This document shows positions 24,741 to 33,230 of a stretch of 64,000 nt of DNA, piece after piece. The position numbers were made by a program, and so were the translations under genes. Location of the stretch: NCBI GenBank assembly GCA_964448675.1, contig CAYUZU010000021.1:1-64000 (forward strand). Direction: 5' to 3'. Numbering within the stretch: position 1 is the stretch's first letter; every line of letters begins with the position of its first letter. This DNA comes from CAYUZU01 sp964448675. GTDB taxonomy: Bacteria; Planctomycetota; Phycisphaerae; UBA1845; Fen-1342. The notes under the pieces are model-generated. The model saw only the letters and a program-made list of their open reading frames with translations. It was not told where the DNA came from and searched no databases.

Positions 24741-25658
24741 ATGCCGGCCACGCCCCCAGAATCGCGACCCGACGGCGGCGTACCGGACCGCGAATGCCCG
24801 ACCAGCAAGGACTTCGCTGCCCTGCGCGCCTCGGGCGAGAAGGCCGGCGCCAGCCGCGCCATCGGCGGCAACATCGCCGCGGCCCGCGACCGGCTCGCGC
24901 GCGTGCTGATCCGCTGCGGGGCCACACCCAATCGCATTACGATGCTCGGCTTTCTGCTGACCTGCGGCGGCGGCTACTGCCTCGCGCGTGGGGCATCGCA
25001 GCAAGTCCCCTACTTCGCCACCGCCGAGGGGCCGGTCGGCTGGTGGCCGCTGCTCGCCGCGGTCTTTCTCATCGCTGCCGGTGCGTGCGACATGCTCGAC
25101 GGGGCCGTGGCGCGCGTCGGGCACCTTGGCACGCGCTCCGGCGCCGTGCTCGACTCCACCATGGATCGCTTGAGCGACATGGCCATTTACATCGGCTGCT
25201 TCCTGCACTATGCCCTGCTCGACAACCCCAGCGTCCTGTACCAGACACTCGCCGTGATCGCGCTGTGCAACGCCGTCCTCATCAGCTATATCAAAGCTCG
25301 CGCCGAAGAGCTCATCGAGGATTGTTCCGTCGGCTACTGGCTGCGCGGCGAACGCTACGCGGCCGTGCTCATCGGCTGTGCTTGCGGCCATGTGCCGGCC
25401 GTGCTGTGGCAAATGGCCATCTCGTGTTTCTTCACCGTGTGGCGGCGAATCACCTTCGCGATGAACACGCTCCAGGCCATCGACCGCGGCCGCCCACGCC
25501 CGCCGCACGGCCCCGCCGCCGGCTGGCGCGGCTGGTTCCAACTATGGCGCCATCCCCGCGGCTCGGTGCCTTACGACATCGTCACCGGCACGCACATCGC
25601 CTACATCATCTTCGCGCCGCTGCTCTTTCCGACGCTGCTGGGGCCGCGGCAGGGCTGA
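24741..25658 (+). CDS. CDP-alcohol phosphatidyltransferase family protein
   Basis: Membrane enzyme that joins a CDP-linked lipid or alcohol to an alcohol acceptor in phospholipid synthesis. The full signature DG-x2-AR-x8-G-x3-D-x3-D is present from Asp120 to Asp142 (DGAVARVGHLGTRSGAVLD, then STMD). Membrane segments flank it (about 65-85, 100-118, 145-170 and later). The N-terminal 50 residues are a polar extension. Chain length and motif fit PgsA, archaetidylinositol-phosphate synthase-like or similar members; the acceptor cannot be read from the sequence. It follows the upstream membrane gene by nine bases. Confidence 0.9.
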   Translation: MPATPPESRPDGGVPDRECPTSKDFAALRASGEKAGASRAIGGNIAAARDRLARVLIRCGATPNRITMLGFLLTCGGGYCLARGASQQVPYFATAEGPVGWWPLLAAVFLIAAGACDMLDGAVARVGHLGTRSGAVLDSTMDRLSDMAIYIGCFLHYALLDNPSVLYQTLAVIALCNAVLISYIKARAEELIEDCSVGYWLRGERYAAVLIGCACGHVPAVLWQMAISCFFTVWRRITFAMNTLQAIDRGRPRPPHGPAAGWRGWFQLWRHPRGSVPYDIVTGTHIAYIIFAPLLFPTLLGPRQG

Positions 25659-25675
25659 GGCAAGAGTGTGCTGAA

Positions 25676-25694
25676 GTGATAAGGTGACAGGTGA
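25676..25694 (+). repeat. Dispersed gene-end repeat, copy 2
   Basis: Reads GTGATAAGGTGACAGGTGA. About 30 bases further on, a degenerate inverted copy (about 25724-25744, TATCACC-TTTCACC-CTAACAC) faces it, so the pair could form one long hairpin between the convergent stop codons at 25658 and 25762. Confidence 0.7.
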
Positions 25695-25761
25695 CAAAGA
25701 CACCCTCCCCGCGTGAATGCTCTATCACCTTTCACCCTAACACCTTCCCACCCCCGCGCCG

Positions 25762-27906
25762 CTACAGTTCCACCAGCCCGACGCACGGCTCCTCCCCCGG
25801 CCGTCCCTTCAGCTCGATCCGCAACACCTCCAGCACCTGCCTCATCTCGACCAATCCCGAAAGATCCACCACGCGTCCTCCCAGCAGCGCAAAGCAGCGC
25901 GGAATCGTCGCGCCGGCATCGCTGTACTTCGTGTACTGCTCCGCCAAAGCCGCTACGTCCCGCTCGGCGTTCGCCGCCGTCGTCGCGCAGAAGTCCGCCC
26001 GGTTCGCCGCCCAGCGGATCGTCCCGGCCTCGTCCAGCACCCGCACCGCCTGCGACCGCGCTCGCACCAGACCCCACAGCCGCCGCTCTTCACACGCCGT
26101 CACCCATACTTCGAACCCCGCGGCCCGGACCTGCACGGTCGGCGGCGCCGTTCCCGCCCCAGGCAGGCTCTGCGCCACGAGTGCCGCCCGCTGCTCTTCG
26201 TCGAGCGCCGCCCCCCGCCGCTCGGTCGCGCGAATCTCGGTCGCACCCTCGGCGGTCGCGCGCAGCAGATTGCGCTTGGCATCGACCTCGACGAACACCT
26301 CGATCGTGTCGGCCGCGGCGCCCATGCGCAGCACGCTCGCGTAGGCCTCTTCGCGAATCCGCCGGATGTCCTCCTCGGTCGGCTCGATCACGGTGCGCTC
26401 GACGCTGTCGCGCATCAGCGCCAGCGCCACACCAATCGCACTGATCACGTCGGCGTTTTCGACGGTCTCATGCGGCAGGCCCATCTGCTGCGCCACGAAG
26501 GGCACGACGGCCGACGCCCCCCCGCCGCCGCCGATCAGTCGGATCACGCCGGCATCGAGCTTGTAGTTTCGCATCAGCCCTTCAACCAGGCGCGTCACCT
26601 TCGGCGCCGCCTGTTCCAGGATCGCGGTCGCCAGCGCCCGTGCAGCACCATGGCCGGTCCGTTGCGCCAGCGCATGCAACCCAGCCTCGATGCGGGGCGG
26701 GTCACCGCGCGCCGGGTCCTCCGCCGGCACCAACCCCAGTGCGTTGCTGGCGCACGTCGGCGTCACGGCGAGTCTCTCAGCACCGGCCTGCACAACGAAG
26801 TAGTCCTCCTGCTCGTGGTGATGCACGGCGGGGGCGAACGTCGCTGGGTCTTCCTTGGCGAAGCTCAGGTAGCGCAGGCCGGCAATGTGACTGCTGCGCG
26901 GGCCGACCTGGCTGATGCGTCCATCGCGCGCATACACCATCGACCCGCCCGCCACGCCGACCGTCCGCACGTCAAGCGTGTTGACGTGCAGCTTCTGCCC
27001 GCCGACTTCGGCGGTACGGATCTGGCAACGGCCGTTCTTGATGGCACTGATGTCGGTGCTCGTGCCGCCGACCTCGAGAAACACACCGTCCGACACGCGG
27101 GCATACAGCAGCGCCGCCGCCACACCGGCCGCCGGCCCCGACAGCATGGTCAGAATCGGTCGCCGCCGCATTTCGGCGATATCCATCACCCCGCCGTCGC
27201 TGCGCATGATCATCACCGGGGCCGTGATGCCGGCCTCGCGGACGGCGTGCTCGGTCATGTTGGCCGTGTTGAGCATGGTGGGGATCATGCTGGCATTGAT
27301 CACCGCGGTGCGTGTGCGAATGCCCAGCCCGTGGAGCCGGCTCACGTGATGTGTCGCGGTCGCCGGCACGCCGCGGGCCGCCGCCGCGTCACACACGATT
27401 CGCTCGTGCGTCGGATCATCCACGCTGAACGCTTCGGCAGCGACGATGACCCGGGCACCGTCCGCGACGAGCGCCGCGACCGCAGCCGTCGCCGTGTCTT
27501 CGTTCACCTTGTGCGCCGGGATGTAGCGATGGTGGGTTTGCAGGCAGCGCCCGGGCGCGAGCGGCACAGGCCGAATCGCCGTCTGCCGCCGCGTGAGCCA
27601 GCCCCCGGCCCCACGACCCATGCCGACGATGCCGACCGGGGCCACATCGCCTTCGAGCAGCGCGTTGGTCGCCTGCGTGGTCGAGTGCGCGATGAGCATG
27701 ACCTCTGCCGGCGACAGGGCGCACTCTTCGAGCAGTTCGAGCAGGCTCTGCACCACGCCCCGTGCGACACCCTCGGCTGCCTCGTGCGTCGTCGGCACCT
27801 TGGACTTGCCGACAAGCTCGAGTGTGGCAACATCAATCGCGACGGCATGCGTGAAGGTGCCGCCCACGTCGATGCCGATGCGTACGCGTCGCGTTGCTGC
27901 CATCAC
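25762..27906 (-). CDS. Hydantoinase/oxoprolinase family protein (HyuA-type subunit)
   Basis: ATP-dependent amide-ring hydrolase subunit of the N-methylhydantoinase A / 5-oxoprolinase / acetone carboxylase family. The 714 residues begin with the ASKHA nucleotide loop IGIDVGGTFTHAVAID, followed by HSTTQATNALLEGDVAPVGIVG. The central part has SGPAAGVAAALLYAR and EVGGTSTDISAI, the second phosphate loop, and the end has IRLIGGGGGASAVVPF. The usual HyuB partner is missing; instead a transporter gene lies 47 bases upstream on the same strand. The substrate may be imported by that transporter, possibly a cyclic amide or 5-oxoproline, but this is inference. Confidence 0.87.
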   Translation of the reverse strand: MMAATRRVRIGIDVGGTFTHAVAIDVATLELVGKSKVPTTHEAAEGVARGVVQSLLELLEECALSPAEVMLIAHSTTQATNALLEGDVAPVGIVGMGRGAGGWLTRRQTAIRPVPLAPGRCLQTHHRYIPAHKVNEDTATAAVAALVADGARVIVAAEAFSVDDPTHERIVCDAAAARGVPATATHHVSRLHGLGIRTRTAVINASMIPTMLNTANMTEHAVREAGITAPVMIMRSDGGVMDIAEMRRRPILTMLSGPAAGVAAALLYARVSDGVFLEVGGTSTDISAIKNGRCQIRTAEVGGQKLHVNTLDVRTVGVAGGSMVYARDGRISQVGPRSSHIAGLRYLSFAKEDPATFAPAVHHHEQEDYFVVQAGAERLAVTPTCASNALGLVPAEDPARGDPPRIEAGLHALAQRTGHGAARALATAILEQAAPKVTRLVEGLMRNYKLDAGVIRLIGGGGGASAVVPFVAQQMGLPHETVENADVISAIGVALALMRDSVERTVIEPTEEDIRRIREEAYASVLRMGAAADTIEVFVEVDAKRNLLRATAEGATEIRATERRGAALDEEQRAALVAQSLPGAGTAPPTVQVRAAGFEVWVTACEERRLWGLVRARSQAVRVLDEAGTIRWAANRADFCATTAANAERDVAALAEQYTKYSDAGATIPRCFALLGGRVVDLSGLVEMRQVLEVLRIELKGRPGEEPCVGLVEL

Positions 27907-27953
27907 TCGTCCCGTTCACCTCACATCGACCGGCTACAGTAGCGCCGCCTGTA

Positions 27954-29789
27954 TCAACCAACGAATCGCATTCCGAACGTGATGATCGCGGCGGCCGCTG
28001 CCAGCCAGATCGGCACGATCGTATAGCGCAGGATCTGATTGACCGTAACACCCTGGAAGCCGGCGATCCACACGTTGTAGGTATTGGTCGGGTCGCAGAC
28101 ACCCTGCACCATGCCCGCCGCCAGGATCACGCCCAGGATCGCCGCCGGCGCGAGCGCCGTGTTCGCCAGCAGGATGCCCGCGATGGCCAGCCCCATGCCC
28201 CAGCGATTCAGCGGCCCGCGATATAGCGCGAGTGGTGCCGCCAGCGCAAAGACCGCGATGTAGCCGGTCTGCGTCTCCGGCACCGCCGCGGCGATCAACG
28301 GCCGCAGGTAGTGCTGCACCGGCGCGGTCATCAGCGACACCAGCAGCATGCCGATGCCGAGCATCAACAGCACCGGCGGCATTACGACCTGGGCCCCCTC
28401 GATCAGCGAACGCGCGAACACGCGGACCGCGCCGCGCCGCCGCGAGACACACATGAACATGTACACCAACGACGCCACAAACGCCGGTATCTCGGCCACG
28501 CCGGCAAAATACACCAGCCCGACCGGGATCAGTGGCGCGATCATCAGCCGGGCCGGCACGTCGTCGCGCGCCGGTTTCTCTGCTGCGGCTGCGTCGAAAC
28601 TGCTCAGCAGCGACCGCCGGCTACCCCACCAGATCCACAGCACACCGACCGTGGCGTACAACGCAACCATGGTCCACAGCATGCCGTTGAGCCGGTCGCC
28701 GGGAATACTGAACAGCTCCATCCACAAGCGCCGCGAGACGGGGTCGAGCGTGCCGCCCATCGACAGCGCGATCAGGAACACCCCGGCGCCGACGATCGGG
28801 CTCAGCCCTACCGACCGCAGGATCGGCAGGATGATCGTGCCGATCATGATCACCGTGCCCAGGCCGCCAACCGACGTGAAGATCACCGCCGTCACCAGGA
28901 ACACCGCCAGCGCAATCACGAACGGCCGCTCGCCGGCGAACTCCGCCGTCCAGTACACCAGCCGCTCGGCCACCTTCAGGTTCTTGACATACATCGCGAA
29001 CATGCCGCCGAAGACCGTCGCGATGATCGCGGTATACAGGTGCAGGCTGCCGGCTTGCAGCACGAGCATCAGGTAGCCGCCGAGATAGCGCAACGCCGAG
29101 CTGAGCCGAAACCAGGAGCCGTCGATATCAGGCACGGTGCCGTACTGCTCGTCGAACGCCTGCCAGCGGGCGTGCATCTGCGCGAGCGTTTCGGCCACGC
29201 GCGGCACTGCTTCGGCCGGCGGCTCGTCCTCGAGCAGCGACACGATGGCCAGCAGGTTCTCGCGCAGCGCAATCTCCCCCAGTTTCCGCTCGATGGCGGC
29301 TGACTGCGCGTTGTAGTGCGGCGGCCTGTCAAAAAACGTCGGCAGGCGGTCCACCGCCGTCGCGGTCTCGCTCTCGAACAGCGCCAGCCGCTCCAACTGC
29401 ACGCTGATATCCGCCAGCAGCCACCGTTTCGCCTCCGCCGGCGCTCCTTCGAGATCCTTGCGGAGGGTCTCGATCGCCTCACCCAGGAGCGCGGTCTTGT
29501 TGCGCAATAGCTCTGCGTAGCGGATTCGTGTCTGCTTCCATTCCTCAAAGCGGGACGTGACCATCTGCTCGTCGGTGACCACCCGCAGCCGCCCGTAGGC
29601 GTCGCTCTCGTCCCAGCCGACCAGCGTCGTCACCTCGGGCGGCTGGCTGATGTCCGCCCCGACCGCGATCACCAGGAACGCCACCGCCATCAACGGCAAC
29701 GCCAGTAACGCTGAAATGCGCTCCAGGAACATCAACAGCGCAAAGAGCAGAAAGGCCGACAACAGGATGGCGCCGACAAGGTAGGTCAT
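27954..29789 (-). CDS. Ion-transporter superfamily permease with N-terminal coiled-coil insert
   Basis: A 611-residue transporter. Two N-terminal membrane segments (about 3-22 and 26-45) are followed by about 185 hydrophilic, helical residues (ETLRKDLEGAPAEAKRWLLAD and similar). Ten or so membrane segments follow, containing TSVGGLGTVIMIGTIILPIL, SPIVGAGVFLIALSMGGTLDP and AAGMVQGVCDPTNTYNVW. The hairpin-like motifs and even spacing resemble the citrate/gluconate/dicarboxylate (IT) superfamily. The insert is not a usual part of those proteins. It overlaps the HExxH gene by four bases and precedes the HyuA-type gene, so a scavenging role for an organic acid or amide is likely. Confidence 0.78.
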   Translation of the reverse strand: MTYLVGAILLSAFLLFALLMFLERISALLALPLMAVAFLVIAVGADISQPPEVTTLVGWDESDAYGRLRVVTDEQMVTSRFEEWKQTRIRYAELLRNKTALLGEAIETLRKDLEGAPAEAKRWLLADISVQLERLALFESETATAVDRLPTFFDRPPHYNAQSAAIERKLGEIALRENLLAIVSLLEDEPPAEAVPRVAETLAQMHARWQAFDEQYGTVPDIDGSWFRLSSALRYLGGYLMLVLQAGSLHLYTAIIATVFGGMFAMYVKNLKVAERLVYWTAEFAGERPFVIALAVFLVTAVIFTSVGGLGTVIMIGTIILPILRSVGLSPIVGAGVFLIALSMGGTLDPVSRRLWMELFSIPGDRLNGMLWTMVALYATVGVLWIWWGSRRSLLSSFDAAAAEKPARDDVPARLMIAPLIPVGLVYFAGVAEIPAFVASLVYMFMCVSRRRGAVRVFARSLIEGAQVVMPPVLLMLGIGMLLVSLMTAPVQHYLRPLIAAAVPETQTGYIAVFALAAPLALYRGPLNRWGMGLAIAGILLANTALAPAAILGVILAAGMVQGVCDPTNTYNVWIAGFQGVTVNQILRYTIVPIWLAAAAAIITFGMRFVG

Positions 29790-30271
29790 GGGCCCCAGTC
29801 GATTATGCCGAAATCGCCTTGGGCTGGTGCCCGCGGCGGCTCGTGTCGCGCGCTATTGCGCAGCGCATTTGCGCAGCGCTGCACACCCTGCGCGCCGAGG
29901 AACTCACGCCAAGTATCGCCGAAACACCGCGCCAGGCGCTCCTCGCGTTGCGGGTCGTCAAGGTTGAGCGGCGCTGCTCGCCGCACCTGCTGCCGCACGC
30001 TCAGCATGAAGTGAAACAACTCGTGCCCCAAGCGCCGTACCAACTCGTCATCCGGTCGACCCGCTTCAACGCCGAACAGTTCCACCCGCCGCAGGAGCGG
30101 GTCCCACGCGCCAAACACTTGACGTTTGGCGGCCAGCAATGGTCGGTCGTGCACCACAAGATCGATGCCCATTCGTGACAACGATCGGCGCGGATCCGCG
30201 GGGTCGAACTCGCGGACAACGCGTTGCGCCCAGTCCGCCACCACCCGTGTCAATTCCGTATCGTCAACCAC
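29786..30271 (-). CDS. Small HExxH protein, putative zinc metallopeptidase-like
   Basis: A 161-residue soluble protein with a zinc-metallopeptidase motif at His83-Glu84-Leu-Phe-His87 (RRLGHELFHFML) inside a helix. The family is not recognised; the motif position and length recall short ImmA/IrrE or minigluzincin-like proteins. There is no signal peptide, so it is cytoplasmic. The stop overlaps the start of the transporter gene by four bases. It is 31 bases after the GH20 gene, placing it in one transcript with glycan hydrolases, permease and HyuA-type subunit. The third zinc ligand is not certain. Confidence 0.68.
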   Translation of the reverse strand: MVDDTELTRVVADWAQRVVREFDPADPRRSLSRMGIDLVVHDRPLLAAKRQVFGAWDPLLRRVELFGVEAGRPDDELVRRLGHELFHFMLSVRQQVRRAAPLNLDDPQREERLARCFGDTWREFLGAQGVQRCANALRNSARHEPPRAPAQGDFGIIDWGP

Positions 30272-30302
30272 ACCTGCCCTCGCCTGATGCCGCCACCTGC
30301 TC

Positions 30303-33128
30303 TCAGTGCGTGTCGTTCAACCCGGTCACGGCCAGCAGGACCAGCGTCCCGGCCGCGTCGCCACCGTGCGCTACCAGCCGGCGGATTTCGGTGTCAGGCC
30401 GCGGATTCTGCCATACCAGGGCCCGCAAAGCGACGGCCGCGCCAACCGGCGTCTTCCCGCGCCACACGAGCGGTGCCGCCGGCGCCGCGTTCACGTCCGT
30501 ATACGCCATCACGTTCTCGCCGTAAACCACGTCGACCGTCGCGGTTTGACCATCGACGTATTCGATCTTGTAACTCCCGACCCGCGCGCCCTTGTCACAG
30601 GCAAAGCTGGTCGTGTGCAGGAAAACGAGTTGCGCCGCCGACGCGCCGAGCTCGATCTTCGCCGCGGCGGGCAGATTCGGCGCCAGCTTGCCGCGGAGCG
30701 CCAAGCCCGCCGGTCGCCCGTCTTTCTTCGCCAGAGCGAAAGCCACGCCGCCAAGACGCTCAGCGCCACCGTCGATGGCCGACAGGTCGTGCTGTGGCCC
30801 CAGGCCGAACCAATCATTGGCCTCCTGCGCTGTCAACGACTGGTTTGCGATTGCCGACAGGTCCGCCGTCCAGCCACTGCGATTGGCCGGCTGCAGCGTG
30901 CTGAGTCCCATCAGGTCGATAAAGTGCGACGACGCGGGGTACTCGTCATACGCGGGTGGATTATCCGCATTCCACGCCGCCTCCGCCGCCAGCACGTACG
31001 CCGCATACTGGTGCATCTCGCGCGCGAAGCTTTGCGGGTCCAGCGAATAGCCGGCCCACGTCGTCTGCAACAGCCCGAGTGCGTCCTGTTGATGCGCCGC
31101 CTGCGCGAAGTGCACAATATTGATCGGCCGGTACCACGTCGCCGCAATCACCTCGTTGCCGGCTTCCTGGAAGATCTTCAGGCTCGTGAAGTCGGCCGGC
31201 GGATTCCCCGCGTAATGCCAGTCCGTGACGATGATGTCGTCCGGCAATTCGGCCCGCAGCTTCGCGGCCGATTCGGGCGAAGCGGCATGGCACGCGTCCG
31301 GCGCCTCGCCCTTGGCCAGCATCATGTCGCCCCACATCATGACGCGCACGCCACGCTCCGCAAACCACTGGTGCAGCTTCAGTGTGTCCATCATGAAGAG
31401 CTGCTCGACCGTGTACGGCTTGCTCGATTCGCGGAACGGCACGCGGCCGCGGTCGGCAAACTCATCGTGCCCGATGTGGAACCAGCGCGGCTTGAACAGT
31501 TCCAGCGCCTCGGCGTAGATCTCGAAGATGAAGTCGTACGTGTCCGGATTGGTCACGCAATACGCCCACTTCGCTTCCGGGTCCTCCGCCAGGTCCAGGT
31601 GATGTCCAGTCTCGAAGATCCACTGGCAGTGCCCCAGCGACATCACCAGCGGCGTGACCTCGATCCCGACCTCCGTACACACATCCAGCAGGTGCCGCAC
31701 ATCGTCCTTGGGCATGCCATACTCGGGATGGTGAATCTCCGGGTGCGACGCCCACTCGATGTACTCCGCCTCGAGCACCAGGTGGTTCATCTTCAAGGCC
31801 GCGATCACCCGTCGCAGCAGCTTCTCGTGCAGCGCCGGCCCCTGCCCGCCGGTGAACAGATGCACCCCGCGGAACTTCAGGCTGGGCCAGTCGCGAATCG
31901 TTGCCGCCGGCGCGACGACATCCTCGTTTGGCCGCACGGTGACCATCTGCGCCAGCGTCTGGACGGCATGGCGAAAACCCGCGGCGTCATTCGCGCGGAG
32001 TCGCACAACACGCGCGTCCGGCTCGACGCACAGTTCGTACCCCTCAGCCGGAAGGCCGTTTCCGGCCGCCTTCTCGAACCGCACCGACGCCCCCGCGTCG
32101 CCGCCATGCGACCGGCACTCCACACCAAACTGCGCGCGCAGCGAGCGCCGCAGCAGCCCGACTGCCGATTCCGCTTCGGGCACGTCCTCCCACCACAGCC
32201 CCAATTGCGCGTCCGTCCGCGCCAGCACCCGTGACCAGAGCGTCACCACACCGTCGCCCCACGCCGCCTCTTTCGGCCGCGGGATGATCCTCGGCGGGTG
32301 CACATGCGGGTAGGTCTGCGCATCCGGGCGCCGCTCGATCTTCGCCTGGCCGGTCAGCACGTCGCCCTCCCCTGCCGCTTCCATTGGCGGCGGCAGGTGG
32401 TACGTAACGGTATACGCCACCGAATGGTCGGCCCGAATCCGCGATCCCAGGTCGCCGAACCAGAAGTACGGATCATCCGGATTCGCCCAGCGATCCTTGC
32501 GGAAGTCATAGACGATCAGGTCCTCGCTCGACTCGACCTCGATCCGTAGCGGCCCGATGCGCGAGTCGAACTCGATCACCTCAAAGCCGCGCGCCAGCGC
32601 AGTATCCTCCAACTCGCCGCCGCGTGCCATCACCGGCACCGTCCCCGCCACTTCCCGGCCGTCACGCAGCTTCGCCCGATACGCCCGCCCGATGATCAGC
32701 ACCGGGTTCAGCGCGCCCATACGCCACTGGATCAGGGCCTCCGCGTCCGGCTTCGAAAACCGCCCCTCAAACCGCTGCACGACGCTGCCATCCGGCTGCA
32801 CCGTCAGTGACTCCGTACCCTGAAACGCCCCCTGCGGGCTGCGATGCAGCAGTCGCAACCCGATTGCATTCCCCTCTCGAAACCGCTCTGCCTGCCGCAC
32901 GACGCCGGCGTGCGGCCCGACATAGTAGTGCGGTGCCCACGGCGGCTTGGTGACGACCATCTCGCTGTGCTTCGTGACCTCGATTCCGTCACAGAGGATC
33001 CGCATGCCCGGCCGCCGCGGCTCGACCACCACCGTCACGTGCCCGCGTTCGAGCACCTGCCGCGCCACATCCCCCGGCGCCGCCACGCCACTCGCCGCGA
33101 TCACCACCGCCGCCAGCACAAACCGCAT
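30303..33128 (-). CDS. Glycoside hydrolase family 20 protein (beta-N-acetylhexosaminidase-like)
   Basis: Predicted to release terminal beta-linked N-acetylhexosamine from glycans. The 941-residue protein starts MRFVLAAVVIAASGVAAPG, a signal peptide, preceded by a G-run ribosome site, so it is exported. The first 300 residues are a beta-rich domain with accessory character, then a GH20-like small domain. The TIM barrel begins with KFRGVHLFTGGQGPALHEKL. The catalytic Asp-Glu pair is Asp555-Glu556 in RWFHIGHDEFADRG; classical GH20 reads H-x-G-G-D-E, so His replaces the second Gly. A C-terminal beta domain ends the protein. It follows the GHL10 gene on the same strand. Confidence 0.87.
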   Translation of the reverse strand: MRFVLAAVVIAASGVAAPGDVARQVLERGHVTVVVEPRRPGMRILCDGIEVTKHSEMVVTKPPWAPHYYVGPHAGVVRQAERFREGNAIGLRLLHRSPQGAFQGTESLTVQPDGSVVQRFEGRFSKPDAEALIQWRMGALNPVLIIGRAYRAKLRDGREVAGTVPVMARGGELEDTALARGFEVIEFDSRIGPLRIEVESSEDLIVYDFRKDRWANPDDPYFWFGDLGSRIRADHSVAYTVTYHLPPPMEAAGEGDVLTGQAKIERRPDAQTYPHVHPPRIIPRPKEAAWGDGVVTLWSRVLARTDAQLGLWWEDVPEAESAVGLLRRSLRAQFGVECRSHGGDAGASVRFEKAAGNGLPAEGYELCVEPDARVVRLRANDAAGFRHAVQTLAQMVTVRPNEDVVAPAATIRDWPSLKFRGVHLFTGGQGPALHEKLLRRVIAALKMNHLVLEAEYIEWASHPEIHHPEYGMPKDDVRHLLDVCTEVGIEVTPLVMSLGHCQWIFETGHHLDLAEDPEAKWAYCVTNPDTYDFIFEIYAEALELFKPRWFHIGHDEFADRGRVPFRESSKPYTVEQLFMMDTLKLHQWFAERGVRVMMWGDMMLAKGEAPDACHAASPESAAKLRAELPDDIIVTDWHYAGNPPADFTSLKIFQEAGNEVIAATWYRPINIVHFAQAAHQQDALGLLQTTWAGYSLDPQSFAREMHQYAAYVLAAEAAWNADNPPAYDEYPASSHFIDLMGLSTLQPANRSGWTADLSAIANQSLTAQEANDWFGLGPQHDLSAIDGGAERLGGVAFALAKKDGRPAGLALRGKLAPNLPAAAKIELGASAAQLVFLHTTSFACDKGARVGSYKIEYVDGQTATVDVVYGENVMAYTDVNAAPAAPLVWRGKTPVGAAVALRALVWQNPRPDTEIRRLVAHGGDAAGTLVLLAVTGLNDTH

Positions 33129-33230
33129 CGTCGTGCGCCCCCCGGCGTGTCTCAGACCCCACAACCCGCGCCGAATTGTCGCCCTCACAGTATCTCCTCG
33201 CTCGCCGCCAGACTACCGGCCGCCACGCTG

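Noticed and set aside
22578..25541. Very long antisense open frame (987 codons) opposite the large membrane-protein gene
   Set aside because: High GC removes stop codons on the opposite strand. The translation is Gln, His and Arg rich with no fold, and the plus-strand genes have ribosome sites, membrane segments and family motifs.
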